Shown here: in pieces, positions 37,794-44,824 of the stretch
Position numbering within the stretch: the first letter of the stretch is position 1
Layout: each line of letters begins with the position of its first letter
Virus record (IMG/VR): IMGVR_UViG_3300025949_000040
Location: 1 to 44,835 of that record
Reading direction: 5' to 3' (one strand)
DNA from: a virus
Length of the DNA stretch: 44,835 bases
Position numbers and translations under genes: made by a program
The notes under the pieces: model-generated
Databases searched by the model: none
Told to the model about the DNA's origin: nothing
The model's input: the letters and a program-made list of their open reading frames with translations, nothing else

Positions 37794-38432
37794 TCACTTC
37801 TTGATCCTGTCCAGAAGGTACCCGCTGCCCTCCTTGAGAAACATGCTGTTGCTGTCTTCTCCGTCAGGCATCTTCATGCGGATGACGTTGGTCAGGTTCT
37901 CGGACATCGCTATCCAGAGATCCTTGCCCGCGTCGTCTCCGTCTTCAGCCAAGTATACACGACTGAAGTCCTCGAAGACATTGTTCCAGTGGTCCTTCCA
38001 GCTCTCAGCGCCAGGGACGCCGATCGCAGGGACGCCGATCTGCTGCCAGATCAGGGCGTCGATCTCCCCTTCCGTCACGACGATCCATTCGTCCGCCCAG
38101 GAGGCGGACTGAACGCCGTACAGGTTGGTCGGGGAACCCTTGCGCTTCTTGTACTTGGAGTGGTGCGGGATCTCCTTGCAGTTGTGGTTCTGCATGCACC
38201 TGAAGCTCATGTTGACAGGGCCGACGTCCGTGAGGTACGGAATCGCCAGCATGCCAGCCACGTTCTCATGACCCGGAATCGGGTCGACCACTACGCCAAG
38301 TCCTCTTGAACGAGCGTGCTCCAGATCGATTCCTCGACCCGCCAGCCATTCGGCCGCGACGTCCAGACTCTCGGCGTACTCCAGAGTTGCTCGCTCCAGA
38401 TATCTCCGCTGCTCTTTCGACAGCGCTGGCAT
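37794..38432 (-). CDS. primase TOPRIM (catalytic) subunit, 212 aa
   Basis: EGEIDALI (about 121-128) and AEDGDDAGKD (about 167-176) are the two conserved acidic motifs of the TOPRIM domain that DnaG-type primases use to bind metal and make RNA primers. The protein lacks the zinc domain, which lies in a separate overlapping gene upstream. Its start (MPALSKEQRR) has GAGAGG seven bases upstream, so separate translation is plausible. The two proteins would make a split primase. Confidence 0.85.
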   Translation of the reverse strand: MPALSKEQRRYLERATLEYAESLDVAAEWLAGRGIDLEHARSRGLGVVVDPIPGHENVAGMLAIPYLTDVGPVNMSFRCMQNHNCKEIPHHSKYKKRKGSPTNLYGVQSASWADEWIVVTEGEIDALIWQQIGVPAIGVPGAESWKDHWNNVFEDFSRVYLAEDGDDAGKDLWIAMSENLTNVIRMKMPDGEDSNSMFLKEGSGYLLDRIKK

Positions 38433-38685
38433 AGTCCATCCTCTCGTACTGCATGATTACTTGGACTGCGTTCCCTTTCGGGCACTCCGCTGCGTGGCAG
38501 TTGTAGACCTGCTTCTGGGTGTTGACGCTCCCTGAAGCATCTCGGTCATCATGAAACGGACATCGGTATGGCTTCCATCCGAGGTTCTCAACAGCGGGTA
38601 CACCGCCGTAACTCTCCAGGATCGGCGAGATCGGAAAGACAGGGAACTCGAACTCCGACTCACCGGTCCTCCGAGTTCCCCGCAT
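38266..38685 (-). CDS. primase zinc-binding (CHC2-like) subunit, 139 aa
   Basis: C42-x2-H45 (YRCPFHDD) and C63-x4-C68 (YNCHAAECPK) reproduce the CHC2 zinc-ribbon used by DnaG to recognise template. The helical part after it (VERAAEISGAS) looks genuine to about residue 95. The remainder is Arg/Ser-rich and probably translated from sequence that encodes the TOPRIM protein in another frame. The two genes overlap by 167 nt. The +1 frame of the toprim gene relative to this one makes a frameshifted fusion possible, but independent translation is simpler. ATG after GGAGGGAGGCGTGGG. Confidence 0.75.
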   Translation of the reverse strand: MRGTRRTGESEFEFPVFPISPILESYGGVPAVENLGWKPYRCPFHDDRDASGSVNTQKQVYNCHAAECPKGNAVQVIMQYERMDYASAVERAAEISGASNSGVRRESGRRGRMAGGSRNRSGARSFKRTWRSGRPDSGS

Positions 38686-38845
38686 CCCACGCCTCCCTCC
38701 AGATGCCTGACAGGATCTCGATGACTGCCGCTCTCGGCAGTCCCAGATTCAGCAGGGTCAGGGTCGACTTGTCGAAGCCGGGAGTGTTGGACCAGTAGAT
38801 TCCGAAGTGCCTCTTGATAGCATCGAGATCGCTATCACCCACCAT
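38660..38845 (-). CDS. hypothetical protein, 61 aa
   Basis: ATG after AGGTGAAGCCCG, overlapping endonuclease VII by 11 nt and the primase zinc gene by 26 nt. A helical protein (LDAIKRHFGIYWSNTPGF, STLTLLNLGLPRAAVIEILSGIWREAW). Position between two replication/recombination genes suggests a replication accessory factor. No family recognised. Confidence 0.65.
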   Translation of the reverse strand: MVGDSDLDAIKRHFGIYWSNTPGFDKSTLTLLNLGLPRAAVIEILSGIWREAWDAGNSEDR

Positions 38846-39254
38846 CGGGCTTCACCTTCCCTACTACCTCGTGTGCCGGTGGGGCTGCCAGGTAGGCAGC
38901 CGCTCGCTCGAAGACCTCGATGTTGTCTCTCGCATGAGCGAGCATACCGTTGCACGGAGAGCAAAGCAAGCCTCGCACGAACCCACTTGCGTGGTCGTGG
39001 TCGACGGCCAGCTTCTTACGGCGTCCAGTAGCTCTCCTGCATATGTAGCAGACGCCTCCCTGTGCCTTGTACAGGGCCTCGTACTGTTCCTTGGTCAGTC
39101 CGTACCGCTCGTAGATTGCTCGGCCGTGAGCGGCCTCTCTGCGCTGCTTCTGGACTGCTCTGTGGTGCGTTGCGCACCGTGGCCCCGGATGGGGAGCCGG
39201 TCGACGACTCCCCTCGGGACAATCCTTGCAGAACTTCTTGAGTCCTCGGGTCAT
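38835..39254 (-). CDS. endonuclease VII-family (HNH-type) nuclease, 139 aa
   Basis: Two C-x2-C pairs (CYIC, C69 and C72; CSPC, C98 and C101) flank AVDHDHASGFVRGLLC. This is the recombination-endonuclease-VII arrangement that resolves branched DNA by a histidine-metal nuclease. In phages it trims replicative branches before packaging. The N-terminus has additional cysteines (CKDC, CATHH) possibly another zinc. ATG overlapping the TGA of the small membrane protein upstream (ATGA). Confidence 0.85.
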   Translation of the reverse strand: MTRGLKKFCKDCPEGSRRPAPHPGPRCATHHRAVQKQRREAAHGRAIYERYGLTKEQYEALYKAQGGVCYICRRATGRRKKLAVDHDHASGFVRGLLCSPCNGMLAHARDNIEVFERAAAYLAAPPAHEVVGKVKPDGG

Positions 39255-39376
39255 CGACCGCGTCCTCCGGACGAGCCAGCGAAGATCAGGATGATCGCCA
39301 CGAGGATGATGATCCCAGCCCCACCGGCACCAGTACTAGTGCTCGTCTCGCTCGCCAAACTGGCCAGCCCAGACAT
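39251..39376 (-). CDS. tiny membrane protein, 41 aa
   Basis: ATG with AAGG upstream in GGAGAGGACAAGGTAG. A Ser/Thr/Gly-rich start (SGLASLASETSTSTGAGG) is followed by a hydrophobic segment (AGIIILVAIILIFAG) and a basic end (RGR). The stop overlaps the endonuclease start as ATGA, and its start lies inside the end of the ATPase gene. Small size and overlap hide it from length-filtered gene finding. Function unknown. Confidence 0.6.
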   Translation of the reverse strand: MSGLASLASETSTSTGAGGAGIIILVAIILIFAGSSGGRGR

Positions 39377-40214
39377 CTACCTTGTCCTCTCCGTCAGTCC
39401 ATGGACCGTCCTTGAAGAGGACGGCCAGCGGTTCAGGTTGCTCGGACTCCTCGATCAGACAGATCGCAGGAGACGCGTTCATCTTGAAGTACTTCTTGGC
39501 CATAGCGTCCTGCGGACCAAAACGATTCTTGACTGTGGCCACGTCCAAGGTACCAGCGTGAGCATCACCCCAAAGGGTGATGATGAGCGTCGGGAGCTGG
39601 TTCGCCTTACCCATGATGGCGCTACGCGGCGGGGGACTACCAGCCTTGGCACTCTCACTTGTATGGTGAACAACCAGGATTGCTGTCTCTTGCTCACGAG
39701 CCATGTCCTTCAGCTCTGCCATGAGGGCCCAGTAGTTCTGCTCACCCGCACCCTCGTAGTCGATGTCCATCATGATGTCGATCACCGTCAGGTGAGGGTA
39801 CTCACCCTTCAGCTCACGGAACGCCTCGGCCTCACGCCACATGTGCTCCAGCGTGGGACTCGACTTGAAGGACCAGCGGACGAAGTCCATGTCCTTCAGC
39901 GTCTCGTAGGCGAGACTCTTCTGTGCCATCACCCACAGCTCGGTCTCATCGGTAGGCGTGCCGGTCAGCATGGAGAGAGACCGGCTTGCCATGGTGAAGT
40001 CGTCCGAGTCGGAGGAGTGGTACAGCGTGGGTACCTGCATGTTCTTGACGGCGTTCAGGGTCATGACCGTCTTCATGGAGCCGGGCGGTCCGGCCACCAT
40101 CGTGATGCTACCCCTTCGGATAGTCATCTTCTTCTCGTCGAAGATGGGCCACGGCGCGGGGAGAGGCTCCCCGGCCGAGACGCCACGCTTGACTGTACGG
40201 GCCAGAGTCTTCAA
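39336..40214 (-). CDS. RecA/DnaB-like replicative ATPase, 292 aa
   Basis: AGPPGSMKT (about 41-49) is a Walker A, followed by a Walker B-type strand (HLTVIDIMMDID). ETAILVVHHTSES resembles the RecA/DnaB sensor strand. It lacks the N-terminal domain of full DnaB and is close to the short KaiC/RecA-like 'DnaB-type' helicases of phages. It should unwind DNA at the fork with the split primase encoded nearby. Start TTG is inferred from GGAAGGTCAAGCG upstream and a TTGA overlap with the preceding stop. An ATG at 40262 would lie inside the other gene. Confidence 0.8.
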   Translation of the reverse strand: MKTLARTVKRGVSAGEPLPAPWPIFDEKKMTIRRGSITMVAGPPGSMKTVMTLNAVKNMQVPTLYHSSDSDDFTMASRSLSMLTGTPTDETELWVMAQKSLAYETLKDMDFVRWSFKSSPTLEHMWREAEAFRELKGEYPHLTVIDIMMDIDYEGAGEQNYWALMAELKDMAREQETAILVVHHTSESAKAGSPPPRSAIMGKANQLPTLIITLWGDAHAGTLDVATVKNRFGPQDAMAKKYFKMNASPAICLIEESEQPEPLAVLFKDGPWTDGEDKVDVWAGQFGERDEH

Positions 40215-40345
40215 CGCTTGACCTTCCAGACGACCTTGCGGCCATGCTTGCTGACAGGGCAACTCATCTTGTGGGCCGCGTCAGGCGTGCCTTCTGGCAC
40301 GCCACACACGTTGCAGACCCGAGGCCATCCGTCATACTTGCCCAT
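40211..40345 (-). CDS. small zinc-finger-like protein, 44 aa
   Basis: ATG after GGAGGTGATCC, which begins 6 nt after the tRNA-like element. It has CNVC and a third cysteine in SCPVSKHGRK, with histidines (AHKM, KHGR), so one zinc site is likely, and a basic C-terminus suits nucleic-acid binding. It overlaps the ATPase gene by 4 nt (TTGA). Confidence 0.65.
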   Translation of the reverse strand: MGKYDGWPRVCNVCGVPEGTPDAAHKMSCPVSKHGRKVVWKVKR

Positions 40346-40358
40346 TGGATCACCTCCG

Positions 40359-40438
40359 TGGAGCTGAGGGGATTCGAACCCCTGTCCTACCACCGTCCGC
40401 GTGCGGTTTTCAGTGGCAGTCGAAACCAATCCAGCCCC
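40359..40438 (-). ncRNA. tmRNA-like tRNA-like domain without a tag frame
   Basis: On the minus strand the 5' end GGGGCTGGATTGGTTTCGAC has the tmRNA start pattern (acceptor strand, D-loop-like GGTTTCGACT). The 3' end has a T-arm AGGGG/CCCCT with TTCGAAT and acceptor CAGCTCC plus A. G3 pairs with U70, the alanine determinant used by tmRNA. A 7-bp P2-like helix CTGCCAC/GTGGTAG encloses only 19 nt, so there is no mRNA-like tag region. Total 80 nt. It ends a few bases before the ribosome site of the next leftward gene. Either a truncated tmRNA-derived alanyl acceptor, or a larger relative of the minihelices, is possible. Confidence 0.65.
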
Positions 40439-40443
40439 TGGCA

Positions 40444-40465
40444 GGGCACCCCCGAGAGGGTGCCC
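40444..40465 (-). terminator. hairpin after the gene at 40472-40906
   Basis: GGGCACCC/GGGTGCCC with a 6-nt loop lies 6 nt after the stop codon and a few bases before the tmRNA-like element. No U-run on the minus strand; a terminator or 3' processing structure are both possible. Confidence 0.5.
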
Positions 40466-40471
40466 CTTGGT

Positions 40472-40906
40472 TCAGCTAGCCGCGACGAGCTTGACCGCGA
40501 CCGTCTTGTTGTTGCCGACTCGGTCGAGGACGCGCTTGCCGATGGTGACGCCGGGCTCCAGGTTGAGGCCCGTCGCCTGCATCTCCTGCTTCAGCGCCTC
40601 GCGCTCCTGCTTGGTGTTGAAGTCGATACGGTAGGTCTTACCGTCCGCCGTCTGGAGAGTCACCACGATCTTGTGGACCGGCCGGTGGTTCTGGGAGTCC
40701 TTGTCGAACTGCCCCTCCGGGAGCACCTTCCAGGTGCCGGGCGTGACCTCCACGAAGTACTTCGGCTTCTTGGTGTTGAAGTCGTAGACCGGAACATCGG
40801 TCTTCGGCTCCTCGGTGATGACGCCGACGACGGCGTCACCCTTCTGCTGGAGCGGGTAGAACGACGGGCCGCCGTTGCCGCCGAAGAGATCATTCAGAGT
40901 TGCCAC
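40472..40906 (-). CDS. conserved phage DNA-metabolism protein, ssDNA-binding candidate, 144 aa
   Basis: ATG after AGGAGGAAACAAGTG. An N-terminal Gly-rich stretch and a beta-barrel-like body (AVVGVITEEPKTDVPVYDF, KPKYFVEVTPGTWKVL, HKIVVTLQTADGKTYRIDF) recall phage single-stranded-DNA-binding proteins. Located among replication genes next to the helicase-like ATPase. No signature motif is decisive. Confidence 0.55.
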   Translation of the reverse strand: MATLNDLFGGNGGPSFYPLQQKGDAVVGVITEEPKTDVPVYDFNTKKPKYFVEVTPGTWKVLPEGQFDKDSQNHRPVHKIVVTLQTADGKTYRIDFNTKQEREALKQEMQATGLNLEPGVTIGKRVLDRVGNNKTVAVKLVAAS

Positions 40907-40920
40907 TTGTTTCCTCCTGC

Positions 40921-41379
40921 TTACCAGTCGATCTCTGCAACCTTGACAGCGTTAGTGGGCGCTGCCTTCCCAGTCTCCCACGGCTTCGGCTTGGCGTCAA
41001 CCGTGGTCGTACTCCAGGGCGCGTCGGGGTCTCCGTCCACGTCCTCGGGATCCTCGTCCTCCCCCTCAGAAAGGGGGGTGGTAGGACCCAGCTCATTCTC
41101 GATGACCTGTCGGGCCATCTCGTTCGCCTCGTCCACAGTGCGAGGCTTCTGGTTGGTGGCGAGCCGCTCAGCGGCTGCCTCCGGGCTTCCGGGAGCGTAC
41201 TCCAGGTCGAGCTGTCCGCCGACCTTGAAGCCCTGCTGGAAGAGGTTCAGGTAGGCCGCAGCAGCCACGCCGAGCGCGCCTGCATCCTGGACTCCATCGA
41301 TCCCCAGCTCCTCGGGCGTAGCCCTCACCTTCACGTTACCGTACTGAACGGTCGGGAGCAGGAACTCGATCTCAGCCAT
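40921..41379 (-). CDS. hypothetical protein with acidic C-terminus, 152 aa
   Basis: ATG start (MAEIEFLLPTVQYGNVKVRAT). A beta/alpha N-terminal ~95 residues are followed by an acidic, Pro-rich disordered tail (GEDEDPEDVDGDPDAPW). The tail may bind a partner as the acidic tip of SSB does. It overlaps the small gene at 41372-41629 by 8 nt. Function unknown. Confidence 0.65.
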   Translation of the reverse strand: MAEIEFLLPTVQYGNVKVRATPEELGIDGVQDAGALGVAAAAYLNLFQQGFKVGGQLDLEYAPGSPEAAAERLATNQKPRTVDEANEMARQVIENELGPTTPLSEGEDEDPEDVDGDPDAPWSTTTVDAKPKPWETGKAAPTNAVKVAEIDW

Positions 41380-41629
41380 CCGTCTCCACCTTTCCCCATG
41401 AGTCTACCCAGTTGGCGATGTGGTCCTTGACCGCATCGTCGAGAACAGCCTGTCGCTGCTTCTCATCCATCTCGTCCCACTCTTCGTCCGAGATGCCGAA
41501 CTCTTCAAGCGGGTAGTCGTCCTCCTGGGTCGAGCGACCAACGGTCACGCCCAGGATGATCCGGTACTTGTTCTCCTTCGGCTCCGCGTACTTGTCGTTC
41601 CAGTACGCGTCGTCAGAACGGGAGCCCAT
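41372..41629 (-). CDS. hypothetical acidic protein, 85 aa
   Basis: The start MGSRSDDAYW follows AGTGAGGAAG. An acidic helical protein with a hydrophobic strand (KYRIILGVTVG) and an acidic helix (SDEEWDEMDEKQRQAVLDDAVKDHIANW). The start lies inside the nuclease gene upstream. Function unknown. Confidence 0.6.
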   Translation of the reverse strand: MGSRSDDAYWNDKYAEPKENKYRIILGVTVGRSTQEDDYPLEEFGISDEEWDEMDEKQRQAVLDDAVKDHIANWVDSWGKVETDG

Positions 41630-42410
41630 CTTCCTCACTCTTGTCGTAGTAGACGGCACGCTTGGTCATGCCTGCATTGACCAGGCAGTTGTCCTGGTTG
41701 AAGCACCACGCACATCCGAAGCCAGCCTTGGCCTCGTACCGCTTGGCCTTCATTCGATCGTACACCTCTTGGTACTTCTTGCCAACCTCTGCGGGGTCGA
41801 CCTTCGAGAGGTCGACGAACCGAGTGGTCGGCCTGCCGGGAGCGAGCATGATGTACCTGCCGTGCAGGCTGCTCACGTCGTTCATCGGGGGAAGCTGAGT
41901 GACTAGGGCGGCATAGGTCTCAAGCTGGAAGTTGTCGGGCTTGGTGCTCCCAGTCTTCCAGTCGTAGACTACCGGCCCCTTCTTCTTGTGCTCTCCGAGG
42001 ATGTCGACGTAAGCCACGACGGGAACTTCCAGGGATGGAAGTCGTCCTGTCGCCTCGTACTCAACCTCCCATACGTCCACCTGAGCAAGCTCCTCCAGAG
42101 CCTTCTCATAGCAGTCCTTGGCAAGCTGTAGCGCCTTTCCTTCGATGACAGGGGCGTCCTTCGGGCCGCCTGCCAGCCAGCGGGAGAGATCAGGTTCGAT
42201 CTGCATCTGCTTGGCAACTAGGTCGTAGAACTTCTGGGTGAGATCGAAGTGCTCACCCTTGAGGTGAGCCTCTATCCCATCGTGGACCACCGTACCAACT
42301 GGGATGTACCACGTCTGACGTGACTCCGCATTGCGGATCTTGGACAGGTACCAGTTGCGGGGGCACGAGTAGGACTTGTACTGCGAGTAGCTGATGTAGT
42401 CCAGTGCCAT
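41613..42410 (-). CDS. Cas4/RecB-like PD-(D/E)XK nuclease, 265 aa
   Basis: The start MALDYISYSQ follows GGGAGGT. A hydrophobic strand with an Asp (VPVVAYVDILG) followed by YDWKTGS is the PD-(D/E)XK catalytic signature of RecB-family exonucleases. C16 (SCPRNWY) and a C-terminal cluster CAWCFNQDNC could hold a Fe-S cluster as in Cas4/AddB. Phage members process DNA ends in recombination and replication. Overlaps the acidic gene downstream. Confidence 0.8.
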   Translation of the reverse strand: MALDYISYSQYKSYSCPRNWYLSKIRNAESRQTWYIPVGTVVHDGIEAHLKGEHFDLTQKFYDLVAKQMQIEPDLSRWLAGGPKDAPVIEGKALQLAKDCYEKALEELAQVDVWEVEYEATGRLPSLEVPVVAYVDILGEHKKKGPVVYDWKTGSTKPDNFQLETYAALVTQLPPMNDVSSLHGRYIMLAPGRPTTRFVDLSKVDPAEVGKKYQEVYDRMKAKRYEAKAGFGCAWCFNQDNCLVNAGMTKRAVYYDKSEEDGLPF

Positions 42411-42423
42411 ACCTCCCAGTCTA

Positions 42424-42990
42424 TCAGGTGTTCGAGCAGGCACCGCAGTACGGACGACTGCCGTCCTTGTACTTGCGGAACAGCATCGAGTCCCTGCCGT
42501 GCTGCTTGCAGGTCCACTCGATCCAGTCGCCGATCGGGAAGGCGGGTGGCTTGGCACGCTTACCATCAGCGTTCTTGGTCAGCATGGCAGGAGTCTGCCC
42601 ACCTCGGACAGACCAGTAGAGATCTACCGGCTCTGCCTTCTTGAGGCAGGTTGCCCTTACGGGGCAACCCTCACAGATCTTCTTGGCCTGCTCCACCTTC
42701 ATCTCGTTGAACTTGCGCAGTTCATGCGTACCGATGCCTTCGAGCCCAGGATCTCCAGCCTGGCTCATCTGGAACAGCTCCGGATTGGTGCCGTTGCAAG
42801 CAGCGTCGTCAGTCCAGACGTACTCCCTGCTCATCCCCGCCCATCGGTCGTAGACCGGACGAGCCAGCTTGGCTGTGTACTCCCAGTCCTGGTCTCGCAC
42901 TGGAGCGAGACCATCCGTGGTCCGGTCGAACACATCTCGGTTCCACTTGCTCTTGTCCCACTGCTCAGCTCTGACCAATGCTACTCCCAT
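42424..42990 (-). CDS. WhiB-family regulator with extra zinc ribbon, 188 aa
   Basis: The four Fe-S cysteines are in WhiB order (C65 in AACNG; CEGCPVRATC with C106, C109, C115). YWSVRGG resembles the following turn motif. WhiB proteins are Fe-S regulators that bind the host primary sigma factor and redirect transcription. Residues about 158-186 add a zinc-ribbon (WTCKQHGRD...YCGAC; C161, H164, C182, C185) not typical of the family. It is the first gene of the right leftward operon, with an inverted repeat directly upstream. The site before ATG is weak, so start is tentative. Confidence 0.85.
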   Translation of the reverse strand: MGVALVRAEQWDKSKWNRDVFDRTTDGLAPVRDQDWEYTAKLARPVYDRWAGMSREYVWTDDAACNGTNPELFQMSQAGDPGLEGIGTHELRKFNEMKVEQAKKICEGCPVRATCLKKAEPVDLYWSVRGGQTPAMLTKNADGKRAKPPAFPIGDWIEWTCKQHGRDSMLFRKYKDGSRPYCGACSNT

Positions 42991-42996
42991 GTTCCA

Positions 42997-43024
42997 CGAG
43001 TGTCAGTACTCACCTGTACACTCG
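42997..43024. promoter_or_regulatory. operator-like inverted repeat upstream of whiB
   Basis: CGAGTGT and ACACTCG are separated by 14 bp and enclose inner GTAC-type symmetry. The repeat sits 7 bp from the WhiB start codon, so it could bind a repressor covering the promoter or be an autoregulatory site. Confidence 0.5.
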
Positions 43025-43059
43025 TCTTTAAGGTCAGCCGTTCTGTCTACCGATCAACC

Positions 43060-43080
43060 AACGCCCCTTCAGGGGGCGTT
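43060..43080. repeat. hairpin in the divergent intergenic region
   Basis: AACGCCCC/GGGGCGTT with a 5-nt loop in the 240-bp gap between the WhiB gene and the phosphoesterase gene. It could be a bidirectional insulating terminator; the flanking GATC is repeated on both sides. Confidence 0.45.
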
Positions 43081-43177
43081 GATCGTTGGTGTGCAGCCGG
43101 TCTGCCATGGTTACTCATATCAACAGCCCCGAGGGGAGCTGTATTCCGGATCCTCCAGAAAAATTTCAGGTAGTTTC

Positions 43178-43193
43178 TGTGACCTGCGTCACA
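43178..43193 (+). promoter_or_regulatory. perfect CRP-type palindrome
   Basis: TGTGA-CCTGCG-TCACA matches the CRP/FNR-family consensus TGTGA-N6-TCACA exactly. It is centred about 44 bp before the predicted transcription start of the phosphoesterase gene, close to the classic activator position. Confidence 0.6.
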
Positions 43194-43217
43194 CCTCTGG
43201 ATGACCACTTGACATGG

Positions 43218-43223
43218 TACGAT
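43218..43223 (+). promoter_or_regulatory. extended -10 of a leaderless promoter
   Basis: TACGAT is preceded by TGG (extended -10) and lies 6 nt before the ATG, the TANNNT-to-start spacing typical of actinobacterial leaderless mRNAs. There is no good ribosome binding site before the start codon, which agrees. Confidence 0.5.
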
Positions 43224-43229
43224 GGTGTT

Positions 43230-43997
43230 ATGAAGGCAAAGACTACACTGATCATTCCGGATGTGCAATACCCCTACCACGATGAGCTTGCACTCAAGAA
43301 GCTGATCAAGGTAGCTCAGGACGCGCAGCCGGACCGCATCGTCCAGATCGGCGACGGCATCGACTTCCCTACCGTCAGTCGCTGGGCCAAGGATACAGCT
43401 CTGGAGTACGAGCAGACCCTACAGGACCACATAGACGGCTTCAGGGAAGACGTCCTGATACCCCTCCGGGAGGCTGTCCCAGCCGCTGATCTCCTGTGGC
43501 TTGAGGGAAACCACGACGCTCGCGTCCACGACTTCATCAAGAAGTACGCTGCGCCACTCGGACCCCTTCGGGCGCTGGATATGCCAAACCTCTTCCAGCT
43601 CGATGAGGTCGACTGGCGTTACGAGCGAGGGCCCACCCGGATCGCGACCAATGTACTTGCGATACACGGCCACGAGTCTGGCGGGTACTGCGCCTCCGCC
43701 AGTGCTTGGGACGCGAAGTTTGCCAAGCGGTACGGAAGCGACAAGTCCTTCGTCTTCGGACACACGCACCAACCTTTCCTTCTCACCCGCTCGTACGGTT
43801 ACGACGGGAAGGTAACCCCGCGCTTCACGATGAACGCGGGGAGCATCATGGATCCGGTCGCCGCTACCTACGTCAAGGACGGAGCGGTCAACTGGACGAT
43901 GTCGTTCGGATTCCTCACGGACGACGGGAAGCGTGTGTACCCCGAGCTGATCACAATGGTGGACAGGGGGTTCATGTTCCGTGGCGATAAGTATTGA
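43230..43997 (+). CDS. metallophosphoesterase, 255 aa
   Basis: The ordered motifs of calcineurin-like phosphoesterases are present: IPDVQYPYHD (D11), GDGID (D42), GNHDAR (N94, H95, D96), HGHE and GHTH. They bind two metals and split phosphomonoesters or diesters. Substrate unknown (phage members may act on nucleotides or repair ends). The start at 43230 gives a leaderless mRNA behind a CRP-type site; an upstream frame has no support. Followed by coupled genes at 43981 and 44147. Confidence 0.9.
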   Translation: MKAKTTLIIPDVQYPYHDELALKKLIKVAQDAQPDRIVQIGDGIDFPTVSRWAKDTALEYEQTLQDHIDGFREDVLIPLREAVPAADLLWLEGNHDARVHDFIKKYAAPLGPLRALDMPNLFQLDEVDWRYERGPTRIATNVLAIHGHESGGYCASASAWDAKFAKRYGSDKSFVFGHTHQPFLLTRSYGYDGKVTPRFTMNAGSIMDPVAATYVKDGAVNWTMSFGFLTDDGKRVYPELITMVDRGFMFRGDKY

Positions 43998-44154
43998 GCC
44001 GGTCGAGCCAGGCACGGTATGCGTCTGGTGCTGGAAGGAAATAACCGCTGATCAGCCAGCGTTGGAACTGAAGGAAGGGGCGCACGCCCACCTGGCGTGC
44101 GACTCTCGGATGCTGAACTTCATCAGCGGACTGGAGGGCTACCTCGATGCTTGA
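43981..44154 (+). CDS. zinc-finger-like mini-protein, 57 aa
   Basis: GTG start within the end of the phosphoesterase gene (17 nt overlap) with AGGGGG about 12 nt upstream; the stop overlaps the sigma-like gene by 8 nt. CVWCW and a later HAHLAC give a C-x2-C ... H-x2-H/C pattern suited to one zinc. It may bind the sigma-like protein or polymerase, since the three genes are translationally coupled. Function unknown. Confidence 0.65.
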   Translation: MAISIEPVEPGTVCVWCWKEITADQPALELKEGAHAHLACDSRMLNFISGLEGYLDA

Positions 44155-44824
44155 CTTTACGAGACTGACACCGGCAGTCGAGCGTGCTGCCGGTATCGCG
44201 TTGTCCAACTTCCCTGCCCACCACGAGATCTCAGATGTGAAGCAGGAGATCTGGGTGTGGATCATGGAGAACAAGAACACCGTCACCAGAGTCCTCACCG
44301 AACAGAACTACGAGCAGAAGCTCATGGGCTTGCTCGTCCGTGCCGCCAACTCTGCACTCCGGACGGAGGATGCGGCGGTCTACGGGTACGATGAGGAGGA
44401 GGTGTTCCACTTCTCGCTCGACCTGATCAAGAGCATCCTGGAAGTCGTGTTCATCCACGAAGACTGGCAGTCCTTCGCTCAGGCTGCGCAGGATGGCATG
44501 CCCCGAGCTAAGTCGGAACCTGCCACATCTGGCAACAACCTGGCGAGCTATGCCGACGTCAGTCGTGCAATCACCTCGCTCCCAGAAGATCAGTACAACC
44601 TGCTGGTCTGGCGGTACAAGTACAACGAGACGTTCGCACAGATCGGCGAACACCTCGGACTGTCCAGGCAGGCGGCTCAGCAGCGCCACGAGGCGGCTGT
44701 GAGCGCCATCCAGCAGTACCTGGGCAAGAGGGACCTGGCCGGTGTTCGTAACCCGGCAGAGGTGCCCTACAGGCCCGGCAATGCGGCCTCTCGTGCTCGC
44801 TCAGAGCGAGACTACGAAGGCTGA
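44147..44824 (+). CDS. sigma-70-like transcription factor, 225 aa
   Basis: A C-terminal region (about 141-190, SLPEDQYNLLVWRYKYN followed by a helix-turn-helix around 162-183) has the sigma region 4 pattern that reads -35 elements. The N-terminal ~100 residues could hold a region 2-like helix bundle (HHEISDVKQEIWVWIM). The C-terminus is basic and disordered. It may direct host polymerase to phage promoters, or serve as an anti-sigma partner. ATG overlaps the mini-protein gene by 8 nt. Confidence 0.8.
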   Translation: MLDFTRLTPAVERAAGIALSNFPAHHEISDVKQEIWVWIMENKNTVTRVLTEQNYEQKLMGLLVRAANSALRTEDAAVYGYDEEEVFHFSLDLIKSILEVVFIHEDWQSFAQAAQDGMPRAKSEPATSGNNLASYADVSRAITSLPEDQYNLLVWRYKYNETFAQIGEHLGLSRQAAQQRHEAAVSAIQQYLGKRDLAGVRNPAEVPYRPGNAASRARSERDYEG

